Source of the DNA: an uncultured Sphingomonadaceae bacterium
GTDB lineage: Bacteria; Pseudomonadota; Alphaproteobacteria; Sphingomonadales; Sphingomonadaceae
Direction of reading: 5' to 3'
DNA length: 64,000 nucleotides
NCBI GenBank assembly: GCA_903871605.1
Contig: CAIQHF010000036.1
Location: forward strand, 62,001-126,000
Shown: piece after piece, positions 25,258 through 34,019 of the stretch
Position numbering within the stretch: the first letter of the stretch is position 1
Layout of the letters: each line of letters begins with the position of its first letter
Position numbers and translations under genes: made by a program
Notes under the pieces: generated by a model
The model's database searches: none
The model's input: only the letters and a program-made list of their open reading frames with translations
Told to the model about the DNA's origin: nothing

Positions 25258-25780
25258 GGGTCCAAGGGATCGGCACGATGTCTCGAGCGATATAGAGCGG
25301 ATGGCTGGGCTGGTTTTGATTTGTCACCTTGAGGCATGTGAGGTCGACGCCCGCCCTCCGCGCCAGGAGTGACGCCTCGATGTGCCTTCCGCGAAAAGCT
25401 CCGTCATTGCCCCAAGCGCAAAGGATCGTCGAGCGTTCGGCTGCCGCAGCGCGAAGCACGTCTAGGATGACACCGTCGTTCTCAGGGCCGATCGGATCGG
25501 CCGAAACCTTCATGATTGACGGATCCTTGGTACGGTACGCGAAAAGGTTTATGACGGTGAGACCGCCATACCCCCAGGCGCGGGCACGCTTTTCGATCCC
25601 TTTGACAGTCGGATCGAGAACTTCGTGGTCCGCGGTGGATGGGTTCAGCATCCAAGCAACGAGATGGGGCGGATCCGCCCAATGCCAGCTCAGCTTGTAG
25701 CGATATAGAGGCGACGGTGCCTCCTCGGAGAACCAAGCTTCACACCGAATGGTCTCGTCGCTTCGCCTCTCGATCTGCAT
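25250..25780 (-). CDS. DUF1643 domain protein
   Basis: 176 aa from the ATG at 25780, which has AAGGAG 7 nt upstream. DUF1643 hallmarks are LVAWMLNPSTADHEVLDPTV, KRARAWGYGGLTVINLF and TILCAWGNDGA. It is a small soluble alpha/beta protein of unknown function, frequent in phages and mobile elements. The last codons overlap the second copy of a 15-bp repeat, but the frame reaches a normal stop and the C-terminus (YIARDIVPIPW) looks family-like. It is divergent from the nucleotide-modification cluster starting at 26126 and shares its 345-bp control region. Confidence 0.88.
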   Translation of the reverse strand: MQIERRSDETIRCEAWFSEEAPSPLYRYKLSWHWADPPHLVAWMLNPSTADHEVLDPTVKGIEKRARAWGYGGLTVINLFAYRTKDPSIMKVSADPIGPENDGVILDVLRAAAAERSTILCAWGNDGAFRGRHIEASLLARRAGVDLTCLKVTNQNQPSHPLYIARDIVPIPWTPP

Positions 25781-26125
25781 CACCGCGCTCCTTCACCGTC
25801 CGGCCCTCCTGCGCGAAAGGTCTTCTTTTTCCAATGTCCGCCTTGGGCGAGTCTTGCAACCGATCTGGCTCGGTAGAGCCGTTTTAGGGGAGAAGCTTCA
25901 CATATCGGCCTGTCTGTCTTGGAGCTTTTAGAGGCCGGCGATGACTGTCGCGCGAGCCGGCGAACCATGGCGGTGGTCCGCCGCCCGATACGATCGACGT
26001 CGCAGGAAGATCGCTCGGAAGGTTGAGGTGCTTCCAGTTTTCAGAAGTTGGATTTAAGGGCGCAGGACTCGGTTTGAGATCGTGCCAGAGCGGGCGATGG
26101 TCGAGCGGCATTTGGAACGGACTGC
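25781..26125. promoter_or_regulatory. Divergent control region between DUF1643 and the 26126 cluster
   Basis: 345 bp without a credible gene. It includes a small stem GGCTC-GGTA-GAGCC followed by GTTTTAG (25867-25887) and AT-richer stretches (TTTTCAGAAGTTGGATTTAA near 26037). It must supply promoters in both directions. No operator could be named. Confidence 0.4.
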
Positions 26126-27115
26126 ATGGAACAAACGGTCGTGTACGACAGCTACTGGCGCTTTGCCGCCGAGCGTCACCGAATGTACCTTCGGCGGCTG
26201 AGCAACCCGGTCGGCCCGTTCACCGACGATCCGTATCTGAGCTCCTACCGATTCACGAACAGCTTCCGCGTTGCGGACAGAGTAAGCCAGTATCTGATTT
26301 CGGAGGTCCAATACCGCTCCGACCGGTCTCAGGCGCCTTCCGAGCTGTTTTTCCGAACCTTGCTTTTCAAGATCTTCAACCGCATCGAGACCTGGGAGCT
26401 CATCGAGGCCGAAATGGGCTCGGTGGCCTGGCAGTCGATCGATCTCGACCAGGTGTCTGCGGTACTCGACGGGGCAATGATGCGAGGCACGCCGATCTAT
26501 TCCGCCGCCTACATCATGCCGGCACCCCGGCTCGGACGGGTAAGGAAGCACGCTAATCATCTCAGGCTGCTCGAGACGATGATGGAGGGTGGGCTTCCGG
26601 GCCGGATCGAGCGCGCACCCAGCCTGTCCGCGGTCTACGATCTGCTCAGGCCCTGGCCGGGGATTGGGGACTTCCTAGCGTTCCAGTATGCGATCGACCT
26701 GAACTATTCGAACATGATCTCCTTCGACGAAGGCGACTTCGTGGTCGCGGGTCCGGGGGCGGTCGACGGCATATCCAAGGTGTTCAACTCGACTGGCGAT
26801 CGGGATGCCCGGGAGGTGATTCATCACATGGTAGACATCCAGGAAAGCGAATTTAGCCGGCTCGGCATTGATTTCCCAGGGCTCTTCGGCCGGCGTCTCC
26901 AGCCGATCGACTGCCAGAACCTGTTCTGCGAGATTGGAAAGTATGCCCGCGTGGCGCATCCCGAGGTCACGGGGAAAAGCGGGCGGACCAGGATCAAGCA
27001 GGGATACGGCGGGGAGGGGCCGCTGCCGCAGCCACGCTTTCCTCCGCGATGGCATCTCAAAGTCCCGACGTTCGACGCGCCGGCCTACGTTCCGGCACAG
27101 GGCTTTCTCCTATGA
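26126..27115 (+). CDS. Protein of the 5-hmdU DNA kinase helical / thymine pyrophosphorylase-like family
   Basis: 329 aa from the ATG with GGAACGG upstream. Family signature blocks: YWRFAAER (10-17), DDPYLSSYRFTNSFRVADRV (34-53) then SQYLI, LFFRTLLFKIFNRIETW (74-90), PGIGDFLAFQYAIDLNYS (178-195, helix-hairpin-helix-like) and DEGDFVVAGPGA (201-212). This all-helical family (aGPT-Pplase / HMUDK helical domain) is best known from phages that build hypermodified thymines from 5-hydroxymethyluracil in DNA. The bacterial stand-alone members are unstudied as far as I know. No P-loop kinase domain is fused here. The gene begins a plus-strand cluster with nucleotide-pool folds, so a role on nucleotides or modified bases is plausible. 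Confidence 0.75.
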   Translation: MEQTVVYDSYWRFAAERHRMYLRRLSNPVGPFTDDPYLSSYRFTNSFRVADRVSQYLISEVQYRSDRSQAPSELFFRTLLFKIFNRIETWELIEAEMGSVAWQSIDLDQVSAVLDGAMMRGTPIYSAAYIMPAPRLGRVRKHANHLRLLETMMEGGLPGRIERAPSLSAVYDLLRPWPGIGDFLAFQYAIDLNYSNMISFDEGDFVVAGPGAVDGISKVFNSTGDRDAREVIHHMVDIQESEFSRLGIDFPGLFGRRLQPIDCQNLFCEIGKYARVAHPEVTGKSGRTRIKQGYGGEGPLPQPRFPPRWHLKVPTFDAPAYVPAQGFLL

Positions 27116-27167
27116 CACGATCCGATCGTCCGGCTGGTCGGCGTCATCGTCTCGATGGAGAACACTA

Positions 27168-27923
27168 ATGGCCTCCAATCCTGCGCCGAAACCGCCGGTC
27201 GGAGCCGCTTCGCCACCTTCGTCAAAGGGCATGTGGAGCAAGCAGCGGCTTCGCACCCGCCTCTCGCAGGAAAAGCTAGTGACGGACGGCGACGGCAACG
27301 ACGTCTTCAGCGAGGCTCGTCTTGATCCGGCAGGGTATCGCTTGTCGATGGGCGCCGAGGTCTACGTGTCCCCAGCGACGTCCTCGACCAAAACGAGCGT
27401 GCGGCCGCTCGCGTTGAACGAAGCGTTCCTGATACCGCCGGGGCAGTTCGCTTTCCTGCTGACCGAAGAGGTCGTCCAAGTGCCTCCGGACGCGTTCGCG
27501 TTCATTGCGCTGCGGTCCAAGAAGACGAAGTTCCGTGGCCTAGTGAACGTGTCGGGTTTCCATGCCGATCCGGGCTATCACGGCCGTCTCGTGTTCGCGG
27601 TGTTCAACGCCGGTCCGGGCGACGTCCATCTGAGACGTGGCGATGAACTCTTCACGATCATGATGATGGATCTCGACCAGCCGACCGAGGCGCCGCGGAA
27701 GAAAGAGGACGGCTTCATGAGCATCCAGACGGATCTCATTGCGCCGATCGCGGGCGAGATTCAGTCGCTCGCGGGTCTGAAAGGTAACATCGACGAGGTA
27801 CAGGAAGATTTGGAGGAGAGGCTTGGCAAGGTCGAGCGCGACGCCGCCATCATTCGCTGGGCGACTGCGCTGATCCTGGGCGCGCTCATCACGCTTCTAG
27901 TGCGGTCCTTCTCCGCCGGATAG
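27168..27923 (+). CDS. dCTP deaminase/dUTPase-fold protein with C-terminal membrane anchor, catalytic Glu replaced
   Basis: 251 aa from the ATG behind GGAG. Residues 25-165 follow the dCTP deaminase/dUTPase fold: LDPAGYRLSMG (52-62), PPGQFAFLLTEE (90-101), LRSKKTKFRGLVNVS (115-129) and the conserved ADPGYHGRLVFAVFNAGP. In dCTP deaminases the last block reads G-x-I-V-L-E-F-x-N with a catalytic Glu. Here that position is Ala144, and the preceding Arg is not evident, so deamination is unlikely. A coiled coil (about 185-225) and a TM helix (WATALILGALITLLV) follow, giving a cytoplasmic domain tethered to the membrane. Sensing of nucleotides rather than catalysis is an inference. Confidence 0.75.
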   Translation: MASNPAPKPPVGAASPPSSKGMWSKQRLRTRLSQEKLVTDGDGNDVFSEARLDPAGYRLSMGAEVYVSPATSSTKTSVRPLALNEAFLIPPGQFAFLLTEEVVQVPPDAFAFIALRSKKTKFRGLVNVSGFHADPGYHGRLVFAVFNAGPGDVHLRRGDELFTIMMMDLDQPTEAPRKKEDGFMSIQTDLIAPIAGEIQSLAGLKGNIDEVQEDLEERLGKVERDAAIIRWATALILGALITLLVRSFSAG

Positions 27924-27957
27924 ACGATCGGCTGCTGAGAACATTCGGATTGGTGAG

Positions 27958-28527
27958 ATGAGCGAAGACGAGAAAACCGCACGTAAGGACGAAGCGCTTC
28001 GGCGCACGATCGCGGCTGTGCTTTCCTTGATTGCAGCCGTGCTTTGCTTAGTCTTCCTGGTGGAGATCCGTTGGCATCACGGTCCAAGGCCGGCCGCATT
28101 CATCGAAACGCTCCTGGCGTCTGCCATGGCAGCGACGATCGTGCTGGCCGCACGGGCGATCGACGGTCCGATCGCACTGCGCTCGCGCCGACGCAGCGAT
28201 GCGGCTTCCGTCGGGGCGGCGGGCATCATCGTCATGTGGCTCGGATGCTTCGCTACGCTTGAAGGCGCGTTCGTCGCGATCGACGTCATCGGTAAGGCGG
28301 GGGCGCTGATCGTCGCGGACGCGGACCGCAAAGACGGGTCTGAAGCTAACGTCGATTACAAGAAGACGTGCGGTGCGCACCGGGCGACCACCGCGAATGA
28401 CCTAGATAAGAAGAATACCAAAAAGCCTTACAGTAAGACGCAGAAATCTACGGATGGTTTGTCCAAGTCCGCAGATTGCGCCTCCGGTCAGAACGTCGAA
28501 GCTGATGATGCAGCGGATATTCAGTGA
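27958..28527 (+). CDS. Small multi-TM membrane protein of the nucleotide cluster
   Basis: 189 aa, 34 bp after the anchored dCTP-deaminase-like gene. Three hydrophobic segments are seen (about residues 17-37, 46-66 and 84-112), then a hydrophilic Lys/Asp/Ser-rich tail with Cys at 137 and 174. No family is recognised. Position and topology suggest a membrane partner or effector for the anchored protein upstream, which is inference. Confidence 0.6.
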   Translation: MSEDEKTARKDEALRRTIAAVLSLIAAVLCLVFLVEIRWHHGPRPAAFIETLLASAMAATIVLAARAIDGPIALRSRRRSDAASVGAAGIIVMWLGCFATLEGAFVAIDVIGKAGALIVADADRKDGSEANVDYKKTCGAHRATTANDLDKKNTKKPYSKTQKSTDGLSKSADCASGQNVEADDAADIQ

Positions 28528-28733
28528 GACGCAGCGATAGCGCGAAAATCGCATGGCGTCGTCGAGGCAGCGGGTCTGCATGAAATAGAAGTTGAGGCTA
28601 TGAGGTCGGGCCTTGGTGCTAGGCCAGCCCGCGTTCGGTCGTCGGGCGAAGGCTTCCGCTCAGCTGCCTTATAGCCGATATAGATGCGCGGCGCTTGGTG
28701 GGCTCGATCCTTCGCGTCGTTTGGGAGTACGCG

Positions 28734-30365
28734 GTGCTGATCTCGGAATACGCCACGTTCGTCGCTCGAACCGACATGTCGGCGACCAAGCACCAGGAAC
28801 GCTTCGAGATCGCTCTTTACGGGCTCGCGGGCGAAGTCGGATCTCTAGTGACGGCGGTCAAGAAGCGGCTACTAGCCGCAGGTCGGCGGAACTGGAATGT
28901 GCCGAACGACGAGATCGTAGAGGAACTGGGCGACTCGATCTGGTACTGCTTCGCGCTTGGCGATGCCGCCGGTCTCAGCGCGACTTTCTTCGCGTCGGAC
29001 GTCCGTGCCCTAACGGCAGAGGTCGGCGCTCAGGACGTCCGCGGCGAGCGGATACGCGCTATTTTGAACGATCGCGCGCAGCGTTTCCTCGACGAAGCCC
29101 CGGGCTTCCTCGATGCTGCGCTCGTCGATGAAGCGACCATGGACCACTATCAGCGCGTCGCGTTCCTCACGTCGCGGGCGCAGGCCGACACACTGGTGGA
29201 GGTCTGCCTGGCCGTCCTTCAGCAATTGCTGGCGGAGCTTTTCAGAACCAGACTTCCCGATCTGGAGAAGGAGCTGAATCAACGCCTTCCGGATCGCGGC
29301 GTAGACGTCGTGCTTGGCGAGGTCGTCTGGCATATATCGGCACTAGCCAGCCTGTACGAGCTGAAGCTGAGCGAAATCGCGAAAAAGAACGTCGCAAAGC
29401 TGGAACGGAGGTTCGGACGGGGAAGCCCTACGCCTCTAAAGGACGCCGGTCGGCCGCCAGCCGAACAGCTACCCCGCCGCTTCGAAGTCGCCTTCGTCAC
29501 CACCGGGAGGGGCCGGTCGCGGATGTACCTCGACGGCAAGAAGCTCGGCGATGATTTGACAGACAACGCCTATGCCGAGGACGGTTATCGCTTCCACGAC
29601 GTGATGCATCTCGCGCTTGCGGCGAAGCTCGGATGGTCCCCGGTCCTGCGCAAGCTGATTGGCCGCAAGAGGAAGGGTGATCCGCATACGGACGAGGTCG
29701 AGGACGGCGCGCGTGCTGCCATCGTCGAGGAGGCTGTCATTAAGGCCATCCACGCAGAGGGTGTCAGACTCGCCGCCTTGGCTATCCCTGATCACGGCCA
29801 AGGGCCGATCGATCTGTTCACTGCTGGTACCGACATGTCGTTCGGATTTCTGCGCCGCCTTGAAGGCCTGGTTGCCGGATTGGAGGTGGAGAGCAATCAC
29901 TACTGGGAATGGGAGGACGCGATCATAAGCGGCTTCGGCATCTTCAACCGACTGCGCTCGGCAGGGCAGGGGACCGTCGCACTTGATTTGGAGGCGCGCG
30001 CACTGTCCTTCTCAAACCCCGTGTTCATAGATCTCAAGGGTCGCACAGCGGGCATCGGCCTGGCCGAAATCCGCGCATCCAAGGACTCCGCTCCCCTTTC
30101 GAAGGGCGAGCTAGAGTTGGCTAGCACCATGGGCCTCGCTCCCATCCTGGCGCGCAAGGATGCCATTCTGTCGGCGTTGGGGCTCGATCAAAGTTATAGG
30201 TCTGAAATAGACGTCGAAGGCTGGAGGGGCGACCTTGTCGCCGTTCGAGCGATTGGAGGCGTTCGGGAGGCCATGTGGAAACGCGGGGTCGTCGCGTTCA
30301 GGGCGGCAGTGCTTGATGACGCCGACCGTACCGTCGTCAGCGCGCTCGCCATTTCAGACAGCTGA
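28734..30365 (+). CDS. Double MazG-like protein with a holo-ACP-synthase-like C-terminal domain
   Basis: 543 aa from the GTG at 28734, which has GGGAG upstream. The upstream GTG 28695 lacks one. Residues 1-80 carry a MazG metal site: E34 in GLAGEVGSL and EELGD (63-67). A second MazG-like half follows (GEVVWHISALASLYELKLSE, then IAKKNVAKLERRF, about 195-227). A third block (NAYAEDGYRFHDVMHLALAA, then KLGWSPVLRKL) recurs in MazG-linked proteins. The last 130 residues (IGLAEIRASK, LARKDAILSALGL, then GVREAMWKRGVVAFRAAVLD) follow the pattern of the AcpS/4'-phosphopantetheinyl transferase fold, with KEA-like ARKDA but without its SHS-type end. MazG enzymes hydrolyse NTPs to NMP and PPi. The C-terminal assignment is tentative. 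Confidence 0.7.
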   Translation: MLISEYATFVARTDMSATKHQERFEIALYGLAGEVGSLVTAVKKRLLAAGRRNWNVPNDEIVEELGDSIWYCFALGDAAGLSATFFASDVRALTAEVGAQDVRGERIRAILNDRAQRFLDEAPGFLDAALVDEATMDHYQRVAFLTSRAQADTLVEVCLAVLQQLLAELFRTRLPDLEKELNQRLPDRGVDVVLGEVVWHISALASLYELKLSEIAKKNVAKLERRFGRGSPTPLKDAGRPPAEQLPRRFEVAFVTTGRGRSRMYLDGKKLGDDLTDNAYAEDGYRFHDVMHLALAAKLGWSPVLRKLIGRKRKGDPHTDEVEDGARAAIVEEAVIKAIHAEGVRLAALAIPDHGQGPIDLFTAGTDMSFGFLRRLEGLVAGLEVESNHYWEWEDAIISGFGIFNRLRSAGQGTVALDLEARALSFSNPVFIDLKGRTAGIGLAEIRASKDSAPLSKGELELASTMGLAPILARKDAILSALGLDQSYRSEIDVEGWRGDLVAVRAIGGVREAMWKRGVVAFRAAVLDDADRTVVSALAISDS

Positions 30366-30640
30366 CGGTGGAAGGAAACCTGCCCCGCGAAGGACGGTTT
30401 GTAGGTCGCTGCCGACAGGCCTGCACGCCGGGGCGGGGGATGCCAGCGATGAGCAACTCGGCGTCCGCGTCGCCGGCTTCAGATTCATCGATAGGCACGG
30501 CATTCTGACGACGTCGGCGGGTGCTTCTCCGCGGTCCGCTTCGCGATCTTGGCGGCGATATAACTCCGACATATCACGGATCCGAAGATTGACCGGGTGT
30601 CGAGCTTCTCAGTGGCACGGCACTCGGTTAATCTCGACCA

Positions 30641-32035
30641 ATGACGATACTTCCAGTCGCAGCACGCGATACCATCCTGATCACACACGCGAACCCGGAG
30701 GATAATCGTTTCGCCCGTTGGCTTGCCGCGCGACTGACGATCGCAGGCTACAAGACCTGGGTCGATGTCCGCTCACTCCGCGGCGGCGACGACTTCTGGG
30801 ATAGGATCGAGCATGTCCTGCGCCACGAGGCGCTCAAACAGGTCGTTATAGTGTCGGAGCACATAGGGAAACAGGGCGTTAAGAAGGAGCTCGCGCTCGG
30901 CGACGCCGTGCGGCGCAAGCTCGGGGATGAGACGTTCATGATCCCCATCCGGATTGCCGATGTCGACTACGGCGAACTCCCTACGGAGATCCTTCGGCAG
31001 AACGCCCATAACGCGTTTCCAAATTGGGCGGCTTGCCTTGAGCCGTTGTTCGAGACGCTCGACACGGCGGGAGTTCCGAGAGTCGCCAGCCCTGATGCCG
31101 CGTTGCTTTCCACGATCGTCGCAGCCCAGGAGGACGGCCGCAAGCTCGTCGCCGACGTTCCGGAGACCCTTTACAGCAACTGGTTCGAGCTGGACGCCCG
31201 CCCCGACGTCTGGGTAATGGACGCCAAGGGGACGACCGCCCAGCTGGAGGCTTGGGGCGATTTCACGCGAGTCCCGCATGTTCTGCACAACGGTGGCGCT
31301 ATCGCCTTCTGCGGTCCAATCGCGATTGAAGGGCTCGACGACGCCCCACCGCCATTAAAGGCCCGGGCGAGCCTACCCTTCAATTCCGTAGTGGACGGCA
31401 ACTACCTCCATATATTCGGCGAGCGATCGAACGCGCGGCGCATTGTGGTCAATCTCATGCGCCAGCATTGGGACCTTACGATGCACCGCCGAGGCCTTCT
31501 GCCCGTGAACTTTGCCTCCGGTGCGAGAGGCTGGTTCTTTCCGGACGGACTGATTCAGAAGTCGGTGAAGATGGCCCTGCCTGACGGCCACAAGGTCGAC
31601 CGCGTGCTCAGCGGGAAGTTCAAGGAGCGCCGTTGGCACCTTTGCCTTGTTGCCCAGCCGAAGCTCTGGCCCGATGCGCTGTATCGGGTTCACGCCAACG
31701 TGGCAGTCACCACCGATGGCAGGACACCCTTGCCTGGTGAGCAGCTGCAACGCATCCGCCTCCGATTGACGCGCTCCTGGTTCAACGACAAGTGGCGCGA
31801 CATGCTGCTAGCGGCCATGGGTTGGCTGGTGGAGGGAGCTCACACACTCGACCTCGCCGCAATGGGCGAGCGCCTGTCGGTCGCGAGCCTCCCGATGACC
31901 TTCGACTTCCCGGTCAGCTTCGTTGCGGAGGAGGACCGGCAGACGGAAGAGGACGAGACTGGCCAGATCACGCTGTCCGACGAATTCGACTCCGCGTTCG
32001 ATACCGATCCGAACGTCGAGGAGGTCGCAGCATGA
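30641..32035 (+). CDS. SPARTA TIR-APAZ protein
   Basis: 464 aa. The TIR domain spans residues about 8-135: DTILITHANPEDNRFARWLA, YKTWVDVRSLRGGDDFW, then VKKELALGDAV with the presumed catalytic E83. The APAZ domain follows (about 150-445), ending in an acidic tail. It pairs with the short Argonaute downstream (ATGA overlap). In SPARTA, guide-directed recognition of invader (often plasmid) transcripts/DNA oligomerises the complex and the TIR domain degrades NAD(P)+, killing or stalling the cell. No ribosome site is obvious before ATG 30641. The residues needed for NADase look intact. Confidence 0.9.
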   Translation: MTILPVAARDTILITHANPEDNRFARWLAARLTIAGYKTWVDVRSLRGGDDFWDRIEHVLRHEALKQVVIVSEHIGKQGVKKELALGDAVRRKLGDETFMIPIRIADVDYGELPTEILRQNAHNAFPNWAACLEPLFETLDTAGVPRVASPDAALLSTIVAAQEDGRKLVADVPETLYSNWFELDARPDVWVMDAKGTTAQLEAWGDFTRVPHVLHNGGAIAFCGPIAIEGLDDAPPPLKARASLPFNSVVDGNYLHIFGERSNARRIVVNLMRQHWDLTMHRRGLLPVNFASGARGWFFPDGLIQKSVKMALPDGHKVDRVLSGKFKERRWHLCLVAQPKLWPDALYRVHANVAVTTDGRTPLPGEQLQRIRLRLTRSWFNDKWRDMLLAAMGWLVEGAHTLDLAAMGERLSVASLPMTFDFPVSFVAEEDRQTEEDETGQITLSDEFDSAFDTDPNVEEVAA

Positions 32036-33567
32036 CGATCTCAACGCATCGCATACCGGAACCATTGCTTGAGTTTGGGCACGGACAGCGGATGGAGGCG
32101 CCCAAGGATGGCCTCTTCTTGTTTGGGCCCCTCGAAGGACCGGACGGCCGCTCGCAGGTCCGGCTTGGCGTGATCGGCACTAACAGCGGCGTCGGCCTGT
32201 CGCGCCGCTGGCTGGAACGGATCAGCCTGCACATACCCGGCAAGACGGATCGGAAAGGCCACCCGACGCTCTGGGCTCCAGCTTGGCCCGGGTTCGAGAC
32301 CTGCTTCGGCATCTCGATGCCGACGCGCGGCATGGTGGAGCTGGGACTAAAAAGCGGAGACATCGATCACTGCATCAAAAAGAACAACCGGGCGGATGCC
32401 GTCCGCTCGACCGTGCTACTGTTTGCCGAGGCGATCCGGGCGCATATTCGCGCCGAGGAGCGTCGGCCCGACGTTTGGCTCGTCGTTGTGCCCGACGTAG
32501 TATACCGATACGGGCGTCCCCAAGTCGCGGCACCGCCGCGGGACGAGCGCACGGCGTCAGACATAACTTCGTTCAAGGACGCCAAGCGCTTCTTTGAGCA
32601 GGGTGGCGACCTGTTCCCCGACACGGTGAAAGACGCCGAGACCTACCTTTTCTCGAACAACTTTCATCACCAACTCAAGGCCGAGCTGCTCCAGGATGGC
32701 GTCGTGCTCCAGCTGATCCTCGAAAGCACTCTGATCGATCGCAATTTAGGGGTTTCCAATGACCGCCGCCGTGGCCTTCAGGACGAGGCCACGGTCGCAT
32801 GGAATTTTTGCACGACCCTTTACTTCAAAATGGATGCTAAGCCTTGGGCGTTGGCCGAGGTCCGGCCAGGCGTCTGCTACGTCGGGCTGGTCTTCAAAAA
32901 CGATGACACGCCGGCGGCCACCGGTGAGGCCTGTTGCGCCGCGCAAATGTTTCTAAATTCCGGAGACGGCCTCGTTTTTCGTGGTGCGCTCGGACCGTGG
33001 TATTCGGATAAGACCAAGGAATATCACCTGTCGGAAACCGCTGCCGCCGCGCTAATGGACTCCGTCGTGGCGGGCTACAAGGCGAAGCACGACCGCCCCC
33101 CGACCCACCTATTTATCCATGGTCGCCATCGCTTCTCAGACGACGAGTGGCAGGGCTTCTCGAGTGCCGTGCCGTCCGAAACACAGCTGGTTGGAGTCAA
33201 AATTAAGCAGCTAGACGACGTGCGCCTCTTCCGCCCGGATGCCTCGGTGCCGGTGCTGAGGGGCACGGCTCTGACCGTCGGCCGCTACTCCGGTTTTCTT
33301 TGGGCTCGAGGATACGTGCCTCGCCTAGCCGCCTACCAAGGCTTTGAGACGCCTAAGCCTCTGACGGTCGACATCACTCATGGGGATGGTGACATAATCC
33401 AGGTTCTCAGCGACGTTCTTGCGCTAACGAAGGTCAACTACAATGCCTGCGACTTCGCGAGCGCGCTACCAGTAACATTGAAGTTCGCAGATCGCGTTGG
33501 CGAGATACTAATGGCTTCACCACGAACAGTAACTGCGCCGCCGCTGCCTTTTCGTCACTACATCTGA
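32032..33567 (+). CDS. SPARTA short prokaryotic Argonaute (MID-PIWI)
   Basis: 511 aa from the ATG overlapping the TIR-APAZ stop. The length fits short pAgos, which lack N and PAZ domains. The MID guide-5'-phosphate pocket is seen in NNFHHQLKAELLQDG, and the PIWI part includes ILESTLIDRN…TVAWNFCTTLYFK, CYVGLVFK and FIHGRHRFSDDEW. A complete DEDX catalytic tetrad is not apparent, as expected for short pAgos, which bind guides but do not cut. Together with the upstream gene this is a complete SPARTA operon. It is followed 154 bp later by the IS91-family end. Confidence 0.9.
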   Translation: MTISTHRIPEPLLEFGHGQRMEAPKDGLFLFGPLEGPDGRSQVRLGVIGTNSGVGLSRRWLERISLHIPGKTDRKGHPTLWAPAWPGFETCFGISMPTRGMVELGLKSGDIDHCIKKNNRADAVRSTVLLFAEAIRAHIRAEERRPDVWLVVVPDVVYRYGRPQVAAPPRDERTASDITSFKDAKRFFEQGGDLFPDTVKDAETYLFSNNFHHQLKAELLQDGVVLQLILESTLIDRNLGVSNDRRRGLQDEATVAWNFCTTLYFKMDAKPWALAEVRPGVCYVGLVFKNDDTPAATGEACCAAQMFLNSGDGLVFRGALGPWYSDKTKEYHLSETAAAALMDSVVAGYKAKHDRPPTHLFIHGRHRFSDDEWQGFSSAVPSETQLVGVKIKQLDDVRLFRPDASVPVLRGTALTVGRYSGFLWARGYVPRLAAYQGFETPKPLTVDITHGDGDIIQVLSDVLALTKVNYNACDFASALPVTLKFADRVGEILMASPRTVTAPPLPFRHYI

Positions 33568-34019
33568 GAGGTCACACAAAGAATTGTCGGCTGTCTTAGT
33601 ACGCTTCCGCAAACTTGTGCCGGAAGTGGCCTAGCCGAAATGGCCAGTTTAAGTCGCAAACCGGAACCTGAACGAATGGCCGGTGCTGGGAAGCCATGAG
33701 CGTTACGGGAATTACCGCGTGTGTGAAGGATATCGGGCGCCGGCAGGCGTACGATATCCTCCAAAGCAGGAAGCCGCGGCTGCACGCTATGCGCTATGGG
33801 GAAAGCGGTTTTGCGCGTCCTTGGGGACGGCGCTGGGCAATCTTAAGCCGGAGTTTGCAGGCCGGCAAAGGCGACCATGAGCGGTGCTATTGCCCGTAAA
33901 ATAGCGGCACTCGGCGGTCGTCGAGATGTTCGCCATAGTCGCGGGCGCCATCGGGTCGAGCGGCGCCATTCCCCAAAGTGCGACGACTATGGAGCATAGA
34001 GAGATCAGGCCGTGCCGGG

